Shown here piece after piece: positions 43,537 to 52,772 of a stretch of 64,000 nucleotides of DNA. The stretch comes from Pseudomonadota bacterium. Its GTDB lineage: Bacteria; Pseudomonadota; Gammaproteobacteria; Burkholderiales; Rhodocyclaceae. The position numbers and the translations under genes are program-made. Positions within the stretch are counted from its first letter, which is position 1. Every line of letters starts with the position of its first letter. Under the pieces are notes generated by a model, which saw nothing but the letters and a program-made list of their open reading frames with translations, made no database searches and was not told the origin of the DNA. The DNA is taken from positions 124,001-188,000 of the forward strand of contig QQUN01000054.1 in the NCBI GenBank assembly GCA_008501585.1. Direction: 5' to 3'.

Positions 43537-44418
43537 TCACCGGTTCTCCAAGCAGGCGAGCATGTTCTGAAGTGCTGGATTAGTCCTCTCGTGCCGATAG
43601 ACGAAACGCAGCGGCAGACGAATATTGAGATCTTCGATTTCTCGAAACTCAACTTGGGCGGGTGGCCGATATCGATTGCGGTCATTGACGATGGCCAGGC
43701 CGATACCTGCGGACACAAGGCTGAGTACCGCAGCCTCATTCTGGCCTTCCTGCACGATATGCGGCACCAGCCCTGAGAGTGCACACGCTGTCAGCAGGAG
43801 ATCGTAATAGGCAGGGTATGCGTTTCTGTGAAAGAAAATGAAACGCTCGCCCGTGAGGTCGTTGAGCTTGACTGGCCTGTCGGGGCGTTGCGCCCATCTC
43901 GAGGGCATTGCCAGCAAAACACCATGCTCACCAAGATGCAATGCGGCCAGATTGGGTGGCAAGGGGTCAAACTGATAGATGAACCCGCCGTCGAGCATCC
44001 CGGCGCGAATCATCGCCAGCTGATCCGGTGTGCCGGTGGGGGTCAGCTCCAGGCGGACTTCGGGCGCGCTTTCTCGAAAGGCGTGAAAGGTGTCTGGCAC
44101 GATGCCTTCCCAGCCTGCCACCTCGACATATCCGATGCGCAACTCGCCGATTTCGCCGCGCGAGACCCGTTGTGCGCGTTCGCACGCGACACCAAGGGCC
44201 GCCATCACCCTGGAGATGTCTTCTCGGAACGCTTCTCCGGCCCGGCTCAGGCGGATCCCACGTGGAAGTCTTTCGAACAGTTGGATGCCCAATTCGTCTT
44301 CAAGGTCTTGAATCTGACGTGACACGGCCGGCTGGGAGACATGCAGTTCTTCCGATGCCGCGCGCACGTTCTGATGGGAGGCGACCGCCAGAAAGTAGCG
44401 AAGATGTCTCAGTTCCAT
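43537..44418 (-). CDS. LysR-family transcriptional regulator (paralogue 1)
   Basis: 293-aa LTTR. The HTH lies at residues 1-60 (MELRHLRYFLAVASHQNVRA, then VSQPAVSRQIQDLEDELG), followed by a substrate-binding domain starting IGYVEVAGWEGIVPDTFHAF. The GWxGIVP stretch is shared with the two other LysR proteins of this block. It is transcribed away from the amidase gene, the classical LysR layout, so it probably controls the amidase/MBL pair. The ATG at 44418 is chosen by family start; a GTG-type extension to 44568 would fill the promoter. Confidence 0.88.
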   Translation of the reverse strand: MELRHLRYFLAVASHQNVRAASEELHVSQPAVSRQIQDLEDELGIQLFERLPRGIRLSRAGEAFREDISRVMAALGVACERAQRVSRGEIGELRIGYVEVAGWEGIVPDTFHAFRESAPEVRLELTPTGTPDQLAMIRAGMLDGGFIYQFDPLPPNLAALHLGEHGVLLAMPSRWAQRPDRPVKLNDLTGERFIFFHRNAYPAYYDLLLTACALSGLVPHIVQEGQNEAAVLSLVSAGIGLAIVNDRNRYRPPAQVEFREIEDLNIRLPLRFVYRHERTNPALQNMLACLENR

Positions 44419-44631
44419 AAGAAGATCCGCGTTCAAATGCCGGCAGATTGATGCTTTCAAGGCATCAGTATAGTGAAAAGAAACGATTGGAATGATCTGT
44501 GGCGCTTGCCCAGAATACAGGTGTCGCGACGACGGACCGGGTTGTTGGCGAGTCCGGCGGCGCGACATTCGCGCAATTTGGCGCTGCGAGATCCTCAGCC
44601 GTGGGTCTGGCGATCTGTATCGGATGAAGAC

Positions 44632-46542
44632 ATGGCGGCAGATATCAATTTCGACCCCGCGGACACATACCTCGACCTTCCGCCCGCCGTGGCAGGCGGC
44701 GCGGCATTCGACGTCACGGAAAAATCCATCGTCGAGCTGCAGGCTGCCCTGGCCGAGGGGCGCACCACGGCCAAGGGGCTGGTGGAGCAGTATCTGGCGA
44801 GAATTTCCGCCTACGACAAGGCGGGGCCTTTTCTGAATGCGATCGTCTGCGTCAATCCGCTGGCGATTGCTGAGGCCGAGGCGCTTGATCGCGAGCGCCT
44901 GACAAGCGGCCCGCGGGGGCCTTTACATGGCATTCCGGTGCTGGTCAAGGACAACTTCGAGACCAAGGACTTGCCCACCACGGGCGGCAGCCTCGCGCTG
45001 GCAGCCTTTCAGCCGGATTGTGATGCCTTTCAGGTCAGGCGCCTGCGCGAAGCCGGAGCGATCGTGTTGGGCAAAACGACCCTCCATGAGCTCGCCGCCG
45101 GGATTACGACGATTTCCTCCCTGACCGGCAGCACCCGGAATCCGTATTCGCTGGATCGCGTCCCCGGGGGGTCGAGCGGCGGAACGGCTGCCGCGGTGGC
45201 GGCGAGCCTGGCAGCGGCGGGCATGGGCTCGGACTCATGCGGATCGATCCGGATTCCGGCTGCGAACCAGAACCTGTATGGCTTGCGCGTCACGCGCGGG
45301 CTCTCCAGCCGAAGCGGCATCATTCCCCTGTCTCCGACGCAGGATGAGGCAGGGCCATTGACCCGGTCGGTGGGGGATCTTGCGCTGATGCTCGATGCCA
45401 CCGTCGGCCCGGATCCCGGTGATCCGGTAACCACCCTCGGGGCGGGAGAGATTCCATCGAGTTATTTCGATTTGCTGGCCGGGGCGGCGTTTTCGGGCAA
45501 GCGGATTGGGGTTCTGACATGCCTTTTCGAGGTTGCGCCAGAGGATGCCGAGCTCGCTGACGTCGTGCGCGGTGCGCTCGAGCAGATGCGCGGGCAGGGG
45601 GCGGAACTGGTCGAGGTGGCCGTGCCGGAACTGGAATCGTTGATGGCCGATGGCAACGTGATCAGTCATGAATTTAAATTCGCATTGGCTGACTATCTCG
45701 CGCGCCACCCTCATGCGCCGGTGAAAAGCTTGCAGGATATTCTGGATCGCGGCCTGTATCACACGGCACTGGAGGCTGTGTTTCGCTTGCGGAACCGACC
45801 GGTCGAGCGTGATACGCCAATCTATCGGGAGGCGTTGCAAAAGCAGATCCAGCTAAAAGAGCGGGTCGTTGCGCTGATGCAGCGCTGTCGCCTTGATGCC
45901 ATCGCCTATCCCGTGCTTCGGCGCCGGGTGGCGAGCATCGGAGAGGCGCAGACGGGAATTACGGCGCAGTTGAGTGCCAATACCGGCTTGCCGGCATTGT
46001 CGGTGCCCGTTGGTTTTACGTCCGACGGCGTACCCGTTGGCATGGAGCTCCTCGGTGGACCGTTTCAGGAGGCCGCCCTGCTGAGGCTTGGGCGAGCCTG
46101 GGAAGTGGCCGCGAGCCCCCGCCGCGCGCCGTTCAGTACGCCACGGCTCGCTGGCGGCGCCGCGCCGGGCCCCTTGAGGCGAGAACTGAACCTGTCGGCA
46201 GGGAATGGTGCGCGTGTCCATGTGGCGCTTCAGTACGACCCGACCACCGGGCGGCTTCAGGGCCGCACTGCGGTCAGCGGTGTGCCCGCGCGCGAGGTGC
46301 TCGGTGTCACATTGCAGCGGGGGCGGGATGACCAGCCGGGGCCGGTTGTTCACCACCTGGTGGAATTGGGGCAGCTGTCCGGTCGTGTGCAGATTCAGCT
46401 CGATGCGCCGGGACGGGAAGCCCTGCTGGGCGGGCATCTGTTCGTCCATTTCTATACGCGAGCGGCCCCAGTCGGTGCCGGACGTGCCCGGGTGGCATGG
46501 TCGTGCCCGGGGCCGGAGAACAATGAGCGAGTCATCAGATGA
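44632..46542 (+). CDS. Amidase-signature hydrolase with C-terminal CHRD-like domain
   Basis: 636 aa from the ATG at 44632; a GTG at 44473 would give 689 aa but leaves only 54 bases to the divergent LysR gene. The amidase-signature Ser-cisSer-Lys triad is visible: Lys106 in VLVKDNFE, Ser181/182 in PGGSSGGTAAAVAA, and Ser205 in GSDSCGSIRIPA. The enzyme hydrolyses C-N amide bonds. The last 130 residues are extra: VHVALQYDPTTGRLQGRTAV and LLGGHLFVHFYTRAAPVGAG resemble a CHRD domain, which is rarely fused to amidases. The stop overlaps the MBL gene start (ATGA). Confidence 0.83.
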   Translation: MAADINFDPADTYLDLPPAVAGGAAFDVTEKSIVELQAALAEGRTTAKGLVEQYLARISAYDKAGPFLNAIVCVNPLAIAEAEALDRERLTSGPRGPLHGIPVLVKDNFETKDLPTTGGSLALAAFQPDCDAFQVRRLREAGAIVLGKTTLHELAAGITTISSLTGSTRNPYSLDRVPGGSSGGTAAAVAASLAAAGMGSDSCGSIRIPAANQNLYGLRVTRGLSSRSGIIPLSPTQDEAGPLTRSVGDLALMLDATVGPDPGDPVTTLGAGEIPSSYFDLLAGAAFSGKRIGVLTCLFEVAPEDAELADVVRGALEQMRGQGAELVEVAVPELESLMADGNVISHEFKFALADYLARHPHAPVKSLQDILDRGLYHTALEAVFRLRNRPVERDTPIYREALQKQIQLKERVVALMQRCRLDAIAYPVLRRRVASIGEAQTGITAQLSANTGLPALSVPVGFTSDGVPVGMELLGGPFQEAALLRLGRAWEVAASPRRAPFSTPRLAGGAAPGPLRRELNLSAGNGARVHVALQYDPTTGRLQGRTAVSGVPAREVLGVTLQRGRDDQPGPVVHHLVELGQLSGRVQIQLDAPGREALLGGHLFVHFYTRAAPVGAGRARVAWSCPGPENNERVIR

Positions 46543-47411
46543 AAAAAATATATCAATTGGGCTATGTCGAGATAACGCGAGTGCGGGAGATTGTCTTTCC
46601 CTCGTTCGACGCCAAGTTCCTGTTCCCCGAGTGGAACCCCGGGGTGGTCGAGGGCAACAGGAGGTGGTTGCAGCCGGGCTGCGTGAACGCCTCGGGCGAT
46701 GCGGTTACGATCAGCATCCACACCTGGGTGGTCAGAACCCCGCGCCACACGATTCTGATCGATACGGGCATCGGAAATGGACGGAATCGCCGTATCCCGC
46801 TGTTCAACCAGCTCGATACGCCGTATCTGGATCGCCTCGCCGAGGCCGGTGTGAGGCCTGAAGCGGTTGACTATGTGTTCTGCACCCATCTGCACTCGGA
46901 TCACGTCGGCTGGAACACGCGCCGGGACGGTGAGCGTTGGGTGCCAACCTTTCCCAATGCGCGCTATGTGTTTCCCGAGGATGAGCTTGCATTCAGTCGC
47001 TCGGACGCCTTCCAGACGGGATATGCCGCGGGCGTTTTTGAGGACAGCATCGCGCCCATCGTCGATGCTGGCCTGGTCGAATTGATCCCTCGCTGCGGGG
47101 GGGGCTTTCTCGACGACTTCACGTTTTATCCAACGCCGGGCCACACGCCGGGGCACATGTCGATCGGCCTTGCGTCCAGAGGGGAGGCGGCGCTGTTTAC
47201 CGGAGATGTGGTGCACAATCCGGTCCAGATCTATCAGCCCGCCTGGAATTCGGCATTTTGCGAGACACCGGACCGTGCCCTGCAATCGCGTCAATGGATG
47301 CTTGAGCATGTATCGGCGCGTCGGGCCTTGGTCTTGACGGCGCATTTTCCCGACAGTTCGGCGGGTTATGTCACCCGGACGGGAGACGGCTTCGATTGGC
47401 ATTTTGCCTGA
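46539..47411 (+). CDS. Metallo-beta-lactamase-fold hydrolase
   Basis: 290-aa enzyme. The zinc motif is CTHLHSDHVGW (HxHxDH), followed by PTPGHTPGHMS, TGDVVHNP and a C-terminal TAHFPD His. The arrangement resembles the N-acyl-homoserine lactonase/methyl-parathion-hydrolase branch. No signal peptide is evident. Translationally coupled to the amidase, so it may open a lactone or ester related to the amidase product; the substrate is unknown. Confidence 0.83.
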   Translation: MKKIYQLGYVEITRVREIVFPSFDAKFLFPEWNPGVVEGNRRWLQPGCVNASGDAVTISIHTWVVRTPRHTILIDTGIGNGRNRRIPLFNQLDTPYLDRLAEAGVRPEAVDYVFCTHLHSDHVGWNTRRDGERWVPTFPNARYVFPEDELAFSRSDAFQTGYAAGVFEDSIAPIVDAGLVELIPRCGGGFLDDFTFYPTPGHTPGHMSIGLASRGEAALFTGDVVHNPVQIYQPAWNSAFCETPDRALQSRQWMLEHVSARRALVLTAHFPDSSAGYVTRTGDGFDWHFA

Positions 47412-47464
47412 CGCCTCGGCGCTCTCCGGCGCTTGCCGGTGAGTGTCAGCGAGCCTTCCTGCTC

Positions 47465-48382
47465 ATGGACCTGCGCCATCTTCGGTACTTCATTGCCGTC
47501 GCCGAGCATGGCAGCATGCGTGCGGCGGCAGAGCGGATCCATATTGCGCAGCCGGCGATTTCTCGGCATATCAGGACGCTCGAAGCCGAACTTGGTGTTG
47601 CTTTGTTCCACCGAGCCTCGCGTGGATTGGTGCTGACGGCGCCTGGTGCGCGCTTTCTGCGCGAGGCGCGGCGCAGTGTGGCACGGCTGGCGGAGGCGGC
47701 GGCCTTGGCGCGTGACACGGCCGCTGGCGTTCGCGGACAACTGCGCATCGGCTTTATCGAGAACTCGGGTTGGGATGGCATCGTGCCGGGCGCTTTTCGC
47801 CGTTTTCAGCGCGCCGCGCCCGAGGTCCGGGTCGAACTGATTCCGCTCGGCTCCAAGGCGCAGATCGACCAGATCATGGTCCATGAGCTGGATGGCGGTT
47901 TCATCAACAAACTCATGGCGCTGCCGACGGAGTTTGGCGAGATGGCGGTCACCACAAATGACGTCATGTTGGCCGTGCCCCGGCGCAGCGACTGGGCGTT
48001 GCCAAATCCGGTGGCGGCGACCGCGCTGAACGGCATGCCGATGGTCGGGTTCCTCCGTTCGGTGAACCCACCGCATTTCGAGGCGCTGTCGCGGGCTTTC
48101 GCCAGGGCGGGTGTCGTGCCTCGTGTGCTCCAGGAGGTGGAATCCGAGGCCGCGGCAATGGCCTTGGTGTCGGCCGGTGTTGGTGCGGCCGTCGTCAATA
48201 CGGCAAATCGGGCCCGGCCACCAGCGCTGGTGCAGTTCCTTGAATTTTCCGATCTGTCGATCCCAATGCCCTGTGCCTTTGTCTATCTTGCCGAAAGCAC
48301 GAATCCGGCCCTCACCAGATTTCGACAAGCGCTGGGCATGGCGATTACCGATGCGCTGATCGGCCACGCAGCGACAGACTGA
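47465..48382 (+). CDS. LysR-family transcriptional regulator (paralogue 2)
   Basis: 305-aa LTTR. HTH MDLRHLRYFIAVAEHGSMRA then IAQPAISRHIRTLEAELG; effector domain IGFIENSGWDGIVPGAFRRF. Very similar in layout to the LysR proteins encoded at 43537 and 48420. It follows the MBL gene by 53 bases on the same strand. It may regulate the amidase-MBL pair or the following peptide-uptake genes. Confidence 0.87.
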   Translation: MDLRHLRYFIAVAEHGSMRAAAERIHIAQPAISRHIRTLEAELGVALFHRASRGLVLTAPGARFLREARRSVARLAEAAALARDTAAGVRGQLRIGFIENSGWDGIVPGAFRRFQRAAPEVRVELIPLGSKAQIDQIMVHELDGGFINKLMALPTEFGEMAVTTNDVMLAVPRRSDWALPNPVAATALNGMPMVGFLRSVNPPHFEALSRAFARAGVVPRVLQEVESEAAAMALVSAGVGAAVVNTANRARPPALVQFLEFSDLSIPMPCAFVYLAESTNPALTRFRQALGMAITDALIGHAATD

Positions 48383-48419
48383 GTTGTCGCGTGGGGCTGA
48401 CGCCAAGTGAGGAGCGACC

Positions 48420-49343
48420 ATGGAACTGCGCCATCTCCGATACTTCATTTCCGTCGCGGAACACCGCAGCATCAGGGGTGCCGCGCTACAACTGAATCTG
48501 ACGCAACCCGGGGTGTCGCGCCAGATTCAGGATCTGGAAGAAGAACTGGGCGTCGCGCTGTTTGCCCGGACGGCGCGGGGTCTGAACTTGACCGAGGCCG
48601 GCGCTGCATTTCTGAGCGAAGCACAGTCGATTCTCGATGGCGTGGAGACCGCCGTACAGTCTGTCAAATCCGAATCCGACAGTCCGGAAGGGCACCTGCG
48701 CATTGGCTTCGTCGAGAATGCGGGCTGGGACGGCATTGTCCCGGCCTCCTTCAATCGCTTCCAGCAGGTGGCGCCGAAGGTGCGTGTCGAGCTTGCGCCA
48801 CGCTATACCCTTGCGCAGTTGGAGGCACTGCGCGCAGGGACGATCGATGGTGCGTTTGTTTACCTGTTCGATGCGCCTGCGCCGGACATGTGTGTCCGGC
48901 CGCTGCTCAAGCATGACGTCGTGCTGGCTGTTCCTGGGGCGTGGGATTTCCCGGGGGGCGGCCCGGTGGCGGCACGATCATTGATTGGCTACCCCTTTGT
49001 CACCTTCCGCCGGCAGGTTTATCCCGCCTACTATGACCGTCTTATTGCCGCATGCGCTCGGGCGGGGCTGACTTTGTCCGTGGCCCAGGAGGTGTCGACC
49101 GAGCCGGCGATTCTGTCGTTGGTGTCTGCCGGCATTGGTGCGGCAATCGTCAATGCGGCCAATCTTGGGCGTCCGCCGGTGCAGGCGCGATTTCTCCCGC
49201 TCGTCGATATTTCTGTGCCGCTGCCGCTGTCGTTTGTCCATATGCAGTCCAACGGCAACCCCGCCCTGCGCCGCTTCATCGAGGTGGTGAACACTGAGGC
49301 TGCCAAGCACCCTTCGCGGGCTGCGGCGTATTCGCTGGCGTGA
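48420..49343 (+). CDS. LysR-family transcriptional regulator (paralogue 3)
   Basis: 307-aa LTTR. HTH MELRHLRYFISVAEHRSIRG then LTQPGVSRQIQDLEEELG; effector domain IGFVENAGWDGIVPASFNRF. GAGGAG precedes the ATG. It lies 37 bases after paralogue 2 and 233 bases before the deacylase operon, in the same direction, and is the best candidate to control that operon. Confidence 0.88.
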   Translation: MELRHLRYFISVAEHRSIRGAALQLNLTQPGVSRQIQDLEEELGVALFARTARGLNLTEAGAAFLSEAQSILDGVETAVQSVKSESDSPEGHLRIGFVENAGWDGIVPASFNRFQQVAPKVRVELAPRYTLAQLEALRAGTIDGAFVYLFDAPAPDMCVRPLLKHDVVLAVPGAWDFPGGGPVAARSLIGYPFVTFRRQVYPAYYDRLIAACARAGLTLSVAQEVSTEPAILSLVSAGIGAAIVNAANLGRPPVQARFLPLVDISVPLPLSFVHMQSNGNPALRRFIEVVNTEAAKHPSRAAAYSLA

Positions 49344-49576
49344 ATTCCTGCATGGCAGCCAACAGCTGCCTGGGCCGCCTCGGCTAGTTCAGATCGTCGC
49401 CTGTTTGATGCCGTTGAGGCATCACACACCGCAGAAATCGATATTAGTCAGACTCGGCTGCGTGGTCGATAGTTGTACTGACAGTGCGCCATTGGATTTA
49501 TCGGCGCAACTCGTTCCCCGAGAGATCAGATTCCCGATGGAATCTGGCGGTATTCAGAAAGCAGAACCTGACGACA

Positions 49577-50605
49577 ATGAATCAAGAAAAATCACTGATT
49601 ACGACCGACGTGGATTTCGACCAGGACGGCTTCCAGGCCGGCACGCTGCGCCTGCCTTATTCTCATGACAAGTCGGGCTATGGCCACATCCCGATTCCGA
49701 TTGCCGTCCTCAAGCGGGGCCACGGCCCGACCGTGCTGCTGACGGGGGGCAATCATGGTGACGAATACGAAGGCCCGGTCGCCCTGATGAAGCTCGTGCA
49801 TCGCATGCCGTCGATGAAGATCAATGGCCGGCTCATCGTCATTCCCGGACTGAATTTTCCTGCCGTGCTCAATGGTTCCCGCACGTCGCCGATCGACAAG
49901 GCCAACCTCAATCGGGTGTTTCCGGGAAGGCGTAACGGCAGCCCCACGGAAATGATTGCGCACTATGTCGACACCGAGTTGTTTCCGCGCGCCGACTTTG
50001 TCTTCGATATTCACGCCGGTGGTGCCTCGACGAATTACCTGCCGACCCTGATGGTCGCGCCGCCGGCGGATCGCGTGCGGCGCGACAACCTCCGCCGTCT
50101 GGTCGACGCGTTTGCCGCGCCGCGTGTGATGGTCATGGACTTGTTGGGCGAGGACCGCACTTATGGCGCGGCGGTTGCGCGGCACGAGGCCTTGTTCTTC
50201 TGTGGTGAATTTGGCGGATACGCCTCATGTGGTGTCGAGGGGGTGGAATTGGTCGAGTCGGGCATCCGGCGTGTGCTGAACGCGCTGGACGTCTGTGCGG
50301 AGCCCGGCCCCGAAGCCCCGGCAAACCATGGCCGACTGCTTCGGGTCGAAGGCGATGGTCACTATCTGTTTGCGCCATGTCCCGGAATTTTCGAACCCGT
50401 CTTTCGCCTGGGCGACGAGGTGGCCGCCGGTCAGCTCGCGGCGCGCATCCATGATCCGCATGCCCCGTGGAAGCCGGCCCTCGAACTGCGATTCAAGCGT
50501 TCGGGTCTGGCGGTATGCATTCGGTCCCTTGCGAGGGTCGAGGCCGGCGATTGCCTTGGGCATCTTGCATCGGATACCACCTGGGCGGAGGCGTGTGCGG
50601 AATGA
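49577..50605 (+). CDS. AstE/AspA-family zinc deacylase (DoeB-like)
   Basis: 342-aa M14-type zinc enzyme. Zinc ligands appear in GGNHGDEYEGP (H-x-x-E) and FDIHAGG (H). Related proteins deacylate N-succinylglutamate (AstE), N-acetylaspartate (AspA) or N-acetyl-diaminobutyrate (DoeB); the pattern GNHGDEYEGP and the length are closest to the DoeB group. It should cleave an N-acyl amino acid. The ATG at 49577 is taken as family start; the stop overlaps the RidA gene start (ATGA). Confidence 0.82.
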   Translation: MNQEKSLITTDVDFDQDGFQAGTLRLPYSHDKSGYGHIPIPIAVLKRGHGPTVLLTGGNHGDEYEGPVALMKLVHRMPSMKINGRLIVIPGLNFPAVLNGSRTSPIDKANLNRVFPGRRNGSPTEMIAHYVDTELFPRADFVFDIHAGGASTNYLPTLMVAPPADRVRRDNLRRLVDAFAAPRVMVMDLLGEDRTYGAAVARHEALFFCGEFGGYASCGVEGVELVESGIRRVLNALDVCAEPGPEAPANHGRLLRVEGDGHYLFAPCPGIFEPVFRLGDEVAAGQLAARIHDPHAPWKPALELRFKRSGLAVCIRSLARVEAGDCLGHLASDTTWAEACAE

Positions 50606-50982
50606 CCACGGTGCGCTTCGGTGGCAATGGACGAATGAGCCAGGTCGTCGATTGCGGGGAGTATGTCTTCCTCGCCGGCCAGACCGCCAATTCGGCCGAC
50701 GGTGACATATCGGTTCAGACACGGGAAGTGCTGGCCAAGATCGACGCCTGTCTTGATCAGGTCGGGCTCTCGCGCCGCCATCTCGTCTCGGTTCAAATCT
50801 GGTTGAAGCGGATCGAGCGCGATTTTGCCGCCATGAATGCCGTCTGGGACGACTGGGTCACCGAAGGGGCTGAACCGGCCCGGGCAACGGTGGAGGCGGC
50901 ACTTGCCCGCGACGCGCTGCTGGTCGAGATCGCCGCTATCGCACGGCGGGACCCGGCAGTGACACATCTTGGCCCGAGCTGA
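50602..50982 (+). CDS. RidA-family protein (reactive enamine/imine deaminase-like)
   Basis: 126-aa RidA/YjgF-type protein: CGEYVFLAGQTANSADGDIS, then LAKIDACLDQVGLSRRHLVS and a C-terminal PARATVEAALARDALLVEI. RidA proteins hydrolyse reactive enamines/imines from amino-acid-oxidising enzymes. The conserved Arg before the C-terminal strand is present (PARATVE). Coupled to the deacylase gene by ATGA, it likely handles by-products of amino-acid breakdown. Confidence 0.85.
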   Translation: MTTVRFGGNGRMSQVVDCGEYVFLAGQTANSADGDISVQTREVLAKIDACLDQVGLSRRHLVSVQIWLKRIERDFAAMNAVWDDWVTEGAEPARATVEAALARDALLVEIAAIARRDPAVTHLGPS

Positions 50983-51167
50983 CGGCCAAGTGGCGAAGGC
51001 GGCCCTCGATGGCCGCCTGGCACAACAACATATGGAGAGAGACACCATGCTGAACCCGCACTGGCCGCCCTGACGCCGCCCCCCGAATAAAGACAAGAAC
51101 TTTGCATATCGGATCGCGCCCATGGCGCGCACCGGTGGCTTTGCACGTCCAAAAAAAGGAGACAACC

Positions 51168-52745
51168 ATGATTATCAGAACAATCGCGCTCGCGGCGTCC
51201 TTCGCCTTGCTGAGCGTTCTGGGCGCAGCGCCGGCGGCTTCGGCGCAAGACAAGGTGTTCCGGCTGGTGCCGGCGTCGGATCTGAAATACCTCGATCCAT
51301 TGTTCACAACCAACTACGTGACGCGAAACTTCGCCCACATGGTCTACGAGACGCTGTTCGCCCCGGACAGCCAGGGCGTGCCACAACCGCAGATGGTCGA
51401 CAGCTATTCGGTGTCGGATGACCGGTTGCAGTGGACATTTACCTTGCGTACGGGCCTGAAGTTCCATGACGGTAGCGACGTCACGGCCGCCGATGCCGTC
51501 GCCTCGCTGAAGCGGTGGACGGCAATGGACAGCTACGGACGCGCCATGACGGCCGCCGGTGCGCAGTGGATGGCGCTTGATGCCACGCGATTCTCTCTGA
51601 CGCTGGAAAAGCCGTTCGGTTTGGTGCTCGAGGCACTGGCCAAGTACTCCAGCCTGCCCCCCGTGATCATGCCTGAACGGCTGATCAAGGCAGCCGGAAC
51701 GGGCGTTGTGGACGATGTGGTGGGCTCGGGCCCCTACATGTTCAAACGCGACGAATGGGTGCCGGGCAACAAAGTCGTGTTTGTCCGCAATCCGCATTAT
51801 GTCGGGCGCAAGGAAGCCCCCAGTTTTCTGGCGGGCAACCGGGGGGGGCTTCTGGATCGCGTCGAGTGGATCATTCTGCCCGATTCGAACTCGGCCGCAG
51901 CAGCCTTGATCAATGGCGAGGTCGACATGATCGAACAGGTGCCGCCCGACTATATCGAGACGCTGCGCAAGTCGCCGGACGTCAAGATCCTGCCCGCAGG
52001 CGCCTACCAGGGGGCGCTGGTTGTCAATCAGCTGCATCCGCCCTTCGACAAGCCGCTCGCACGCCGGGCACTGCTGCATGCGATAGAGCAGAAGAAGTTC
52101 CTGACCGCCATGGGCTACCCGAGAGATCTGCGGATGGACCATTGCGCCACCTTCTTCATCTGCGGGGGGGATGACTCTACCGCCGGTGCCGAACCGTTCA
52201 TGAAACCCGATCTGGCCAAGGCGAAACAGCTGCTGACGGCGTCCGGCTACAAGGGAGAAAAGGTCGTCGTCTTGATCCCGACCGATTTCCAATCCCTCCA
52301 GGGGGCAGGGCTGGTCGCTGTGCAGACGATGAAAGACATTGGGATGAACGTCGAGACGCAGTCGATGGACTGGCCGTCGCTTGTTTCGCGTCGCGTCAAG
52401 AAGGATCGCCCCGACGCCGGTGGCTGGAGTGCCTACGCCACCCATGGCGTGGCGGCAAGTATCGACAGCCCGCTGAACAACTTCATGCTCGGGGCGGCCT
52501 GTGGCAACAGCATGCCGGGTTGGCCGTGCGACAAAGGTCTCGACGAACTGCGCTCGCAATGGATGCAGGAGACTGACCCGGGAAAACGCCGGGACGTGCG
52601 GGATGCCTTTCAGCGGCGTGCCTATGAGGTTGCCCCGTACATGCCGCTGGGCCAGTTCTATGGGGCGACGGCCGTGCGCAAGAACATCAAGCACCTCGAG
52701 TTGCAGACAGGGGACGTCCCCATGGCCTGGACATTCGACAAGTAA
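51168..52745 (+). CDS. Peptide-type ABC importer substrate-binding protein (DppA/OppA family)
   Basis: 525-aa periplasmic binding protein of the SBP_bac_5 family. The signal peptide ends near ASA-QDKVF. Typical opening blocks are YLDPLFTTNYVTRNFAHMVY and KFHDGSDVTAADAVASLKRW. A strong AAAAAAAGGAG site precedes the ATG at 51168. It captures peptides or peptide-like substrates for the two permeases and two ATPases that follow in order. A separate leader of 185 bases after the RidA gene could contain a promoter. Confidence 0.9.
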   Translation: MIIRTIALAASFALLSVLGAAPAASAQDKVFRLVPASDLKYLDPLFTTNYVTRNFAHMVYETLFAPDSQGVPQPQMVDSYSVSDDRLQWTFTLRTGLKFHDGSDVTAADAVASLKRWTAMDSYGRAMTAAGAQWMALDATRFSLTLEKPFGLVLEALAKYSSLPPVIMPERLIKAAGTGVVDDVVGSGPYMFKRDEWVPGNKVVFVRNPHYVGRKEAPSFLAGNRGGLLDRVEWIILPDSNSAAAALINGEVDMIEQVPPDYIETLRKSPDVKILPAGAYQGALVVNQLHPPFDKPLARRALLHAIEQKKFLTAMGYPRDLRMDHCATFFICGGDDSTAGAEPFMKPDLAKAKQLLTASGYKGEKVVVLIPTDFQSLQGAGLVAVQTMKDIGMNVETQSMDWPSLVSRRVKKDRPDAGGWSAYATHGVAASIDSPLNNFMLGAACGNSMPGWPCDKGLDELRSQWMQETDPGKRRDVRDAFQRRAYEVAPYMPLGQFYGATAVRKNIKHLELQTGDVPMAWTFDK

Positions 52746-52772
52746 TCGTCGCGAAAAGAGGAGGTGGTCGAT

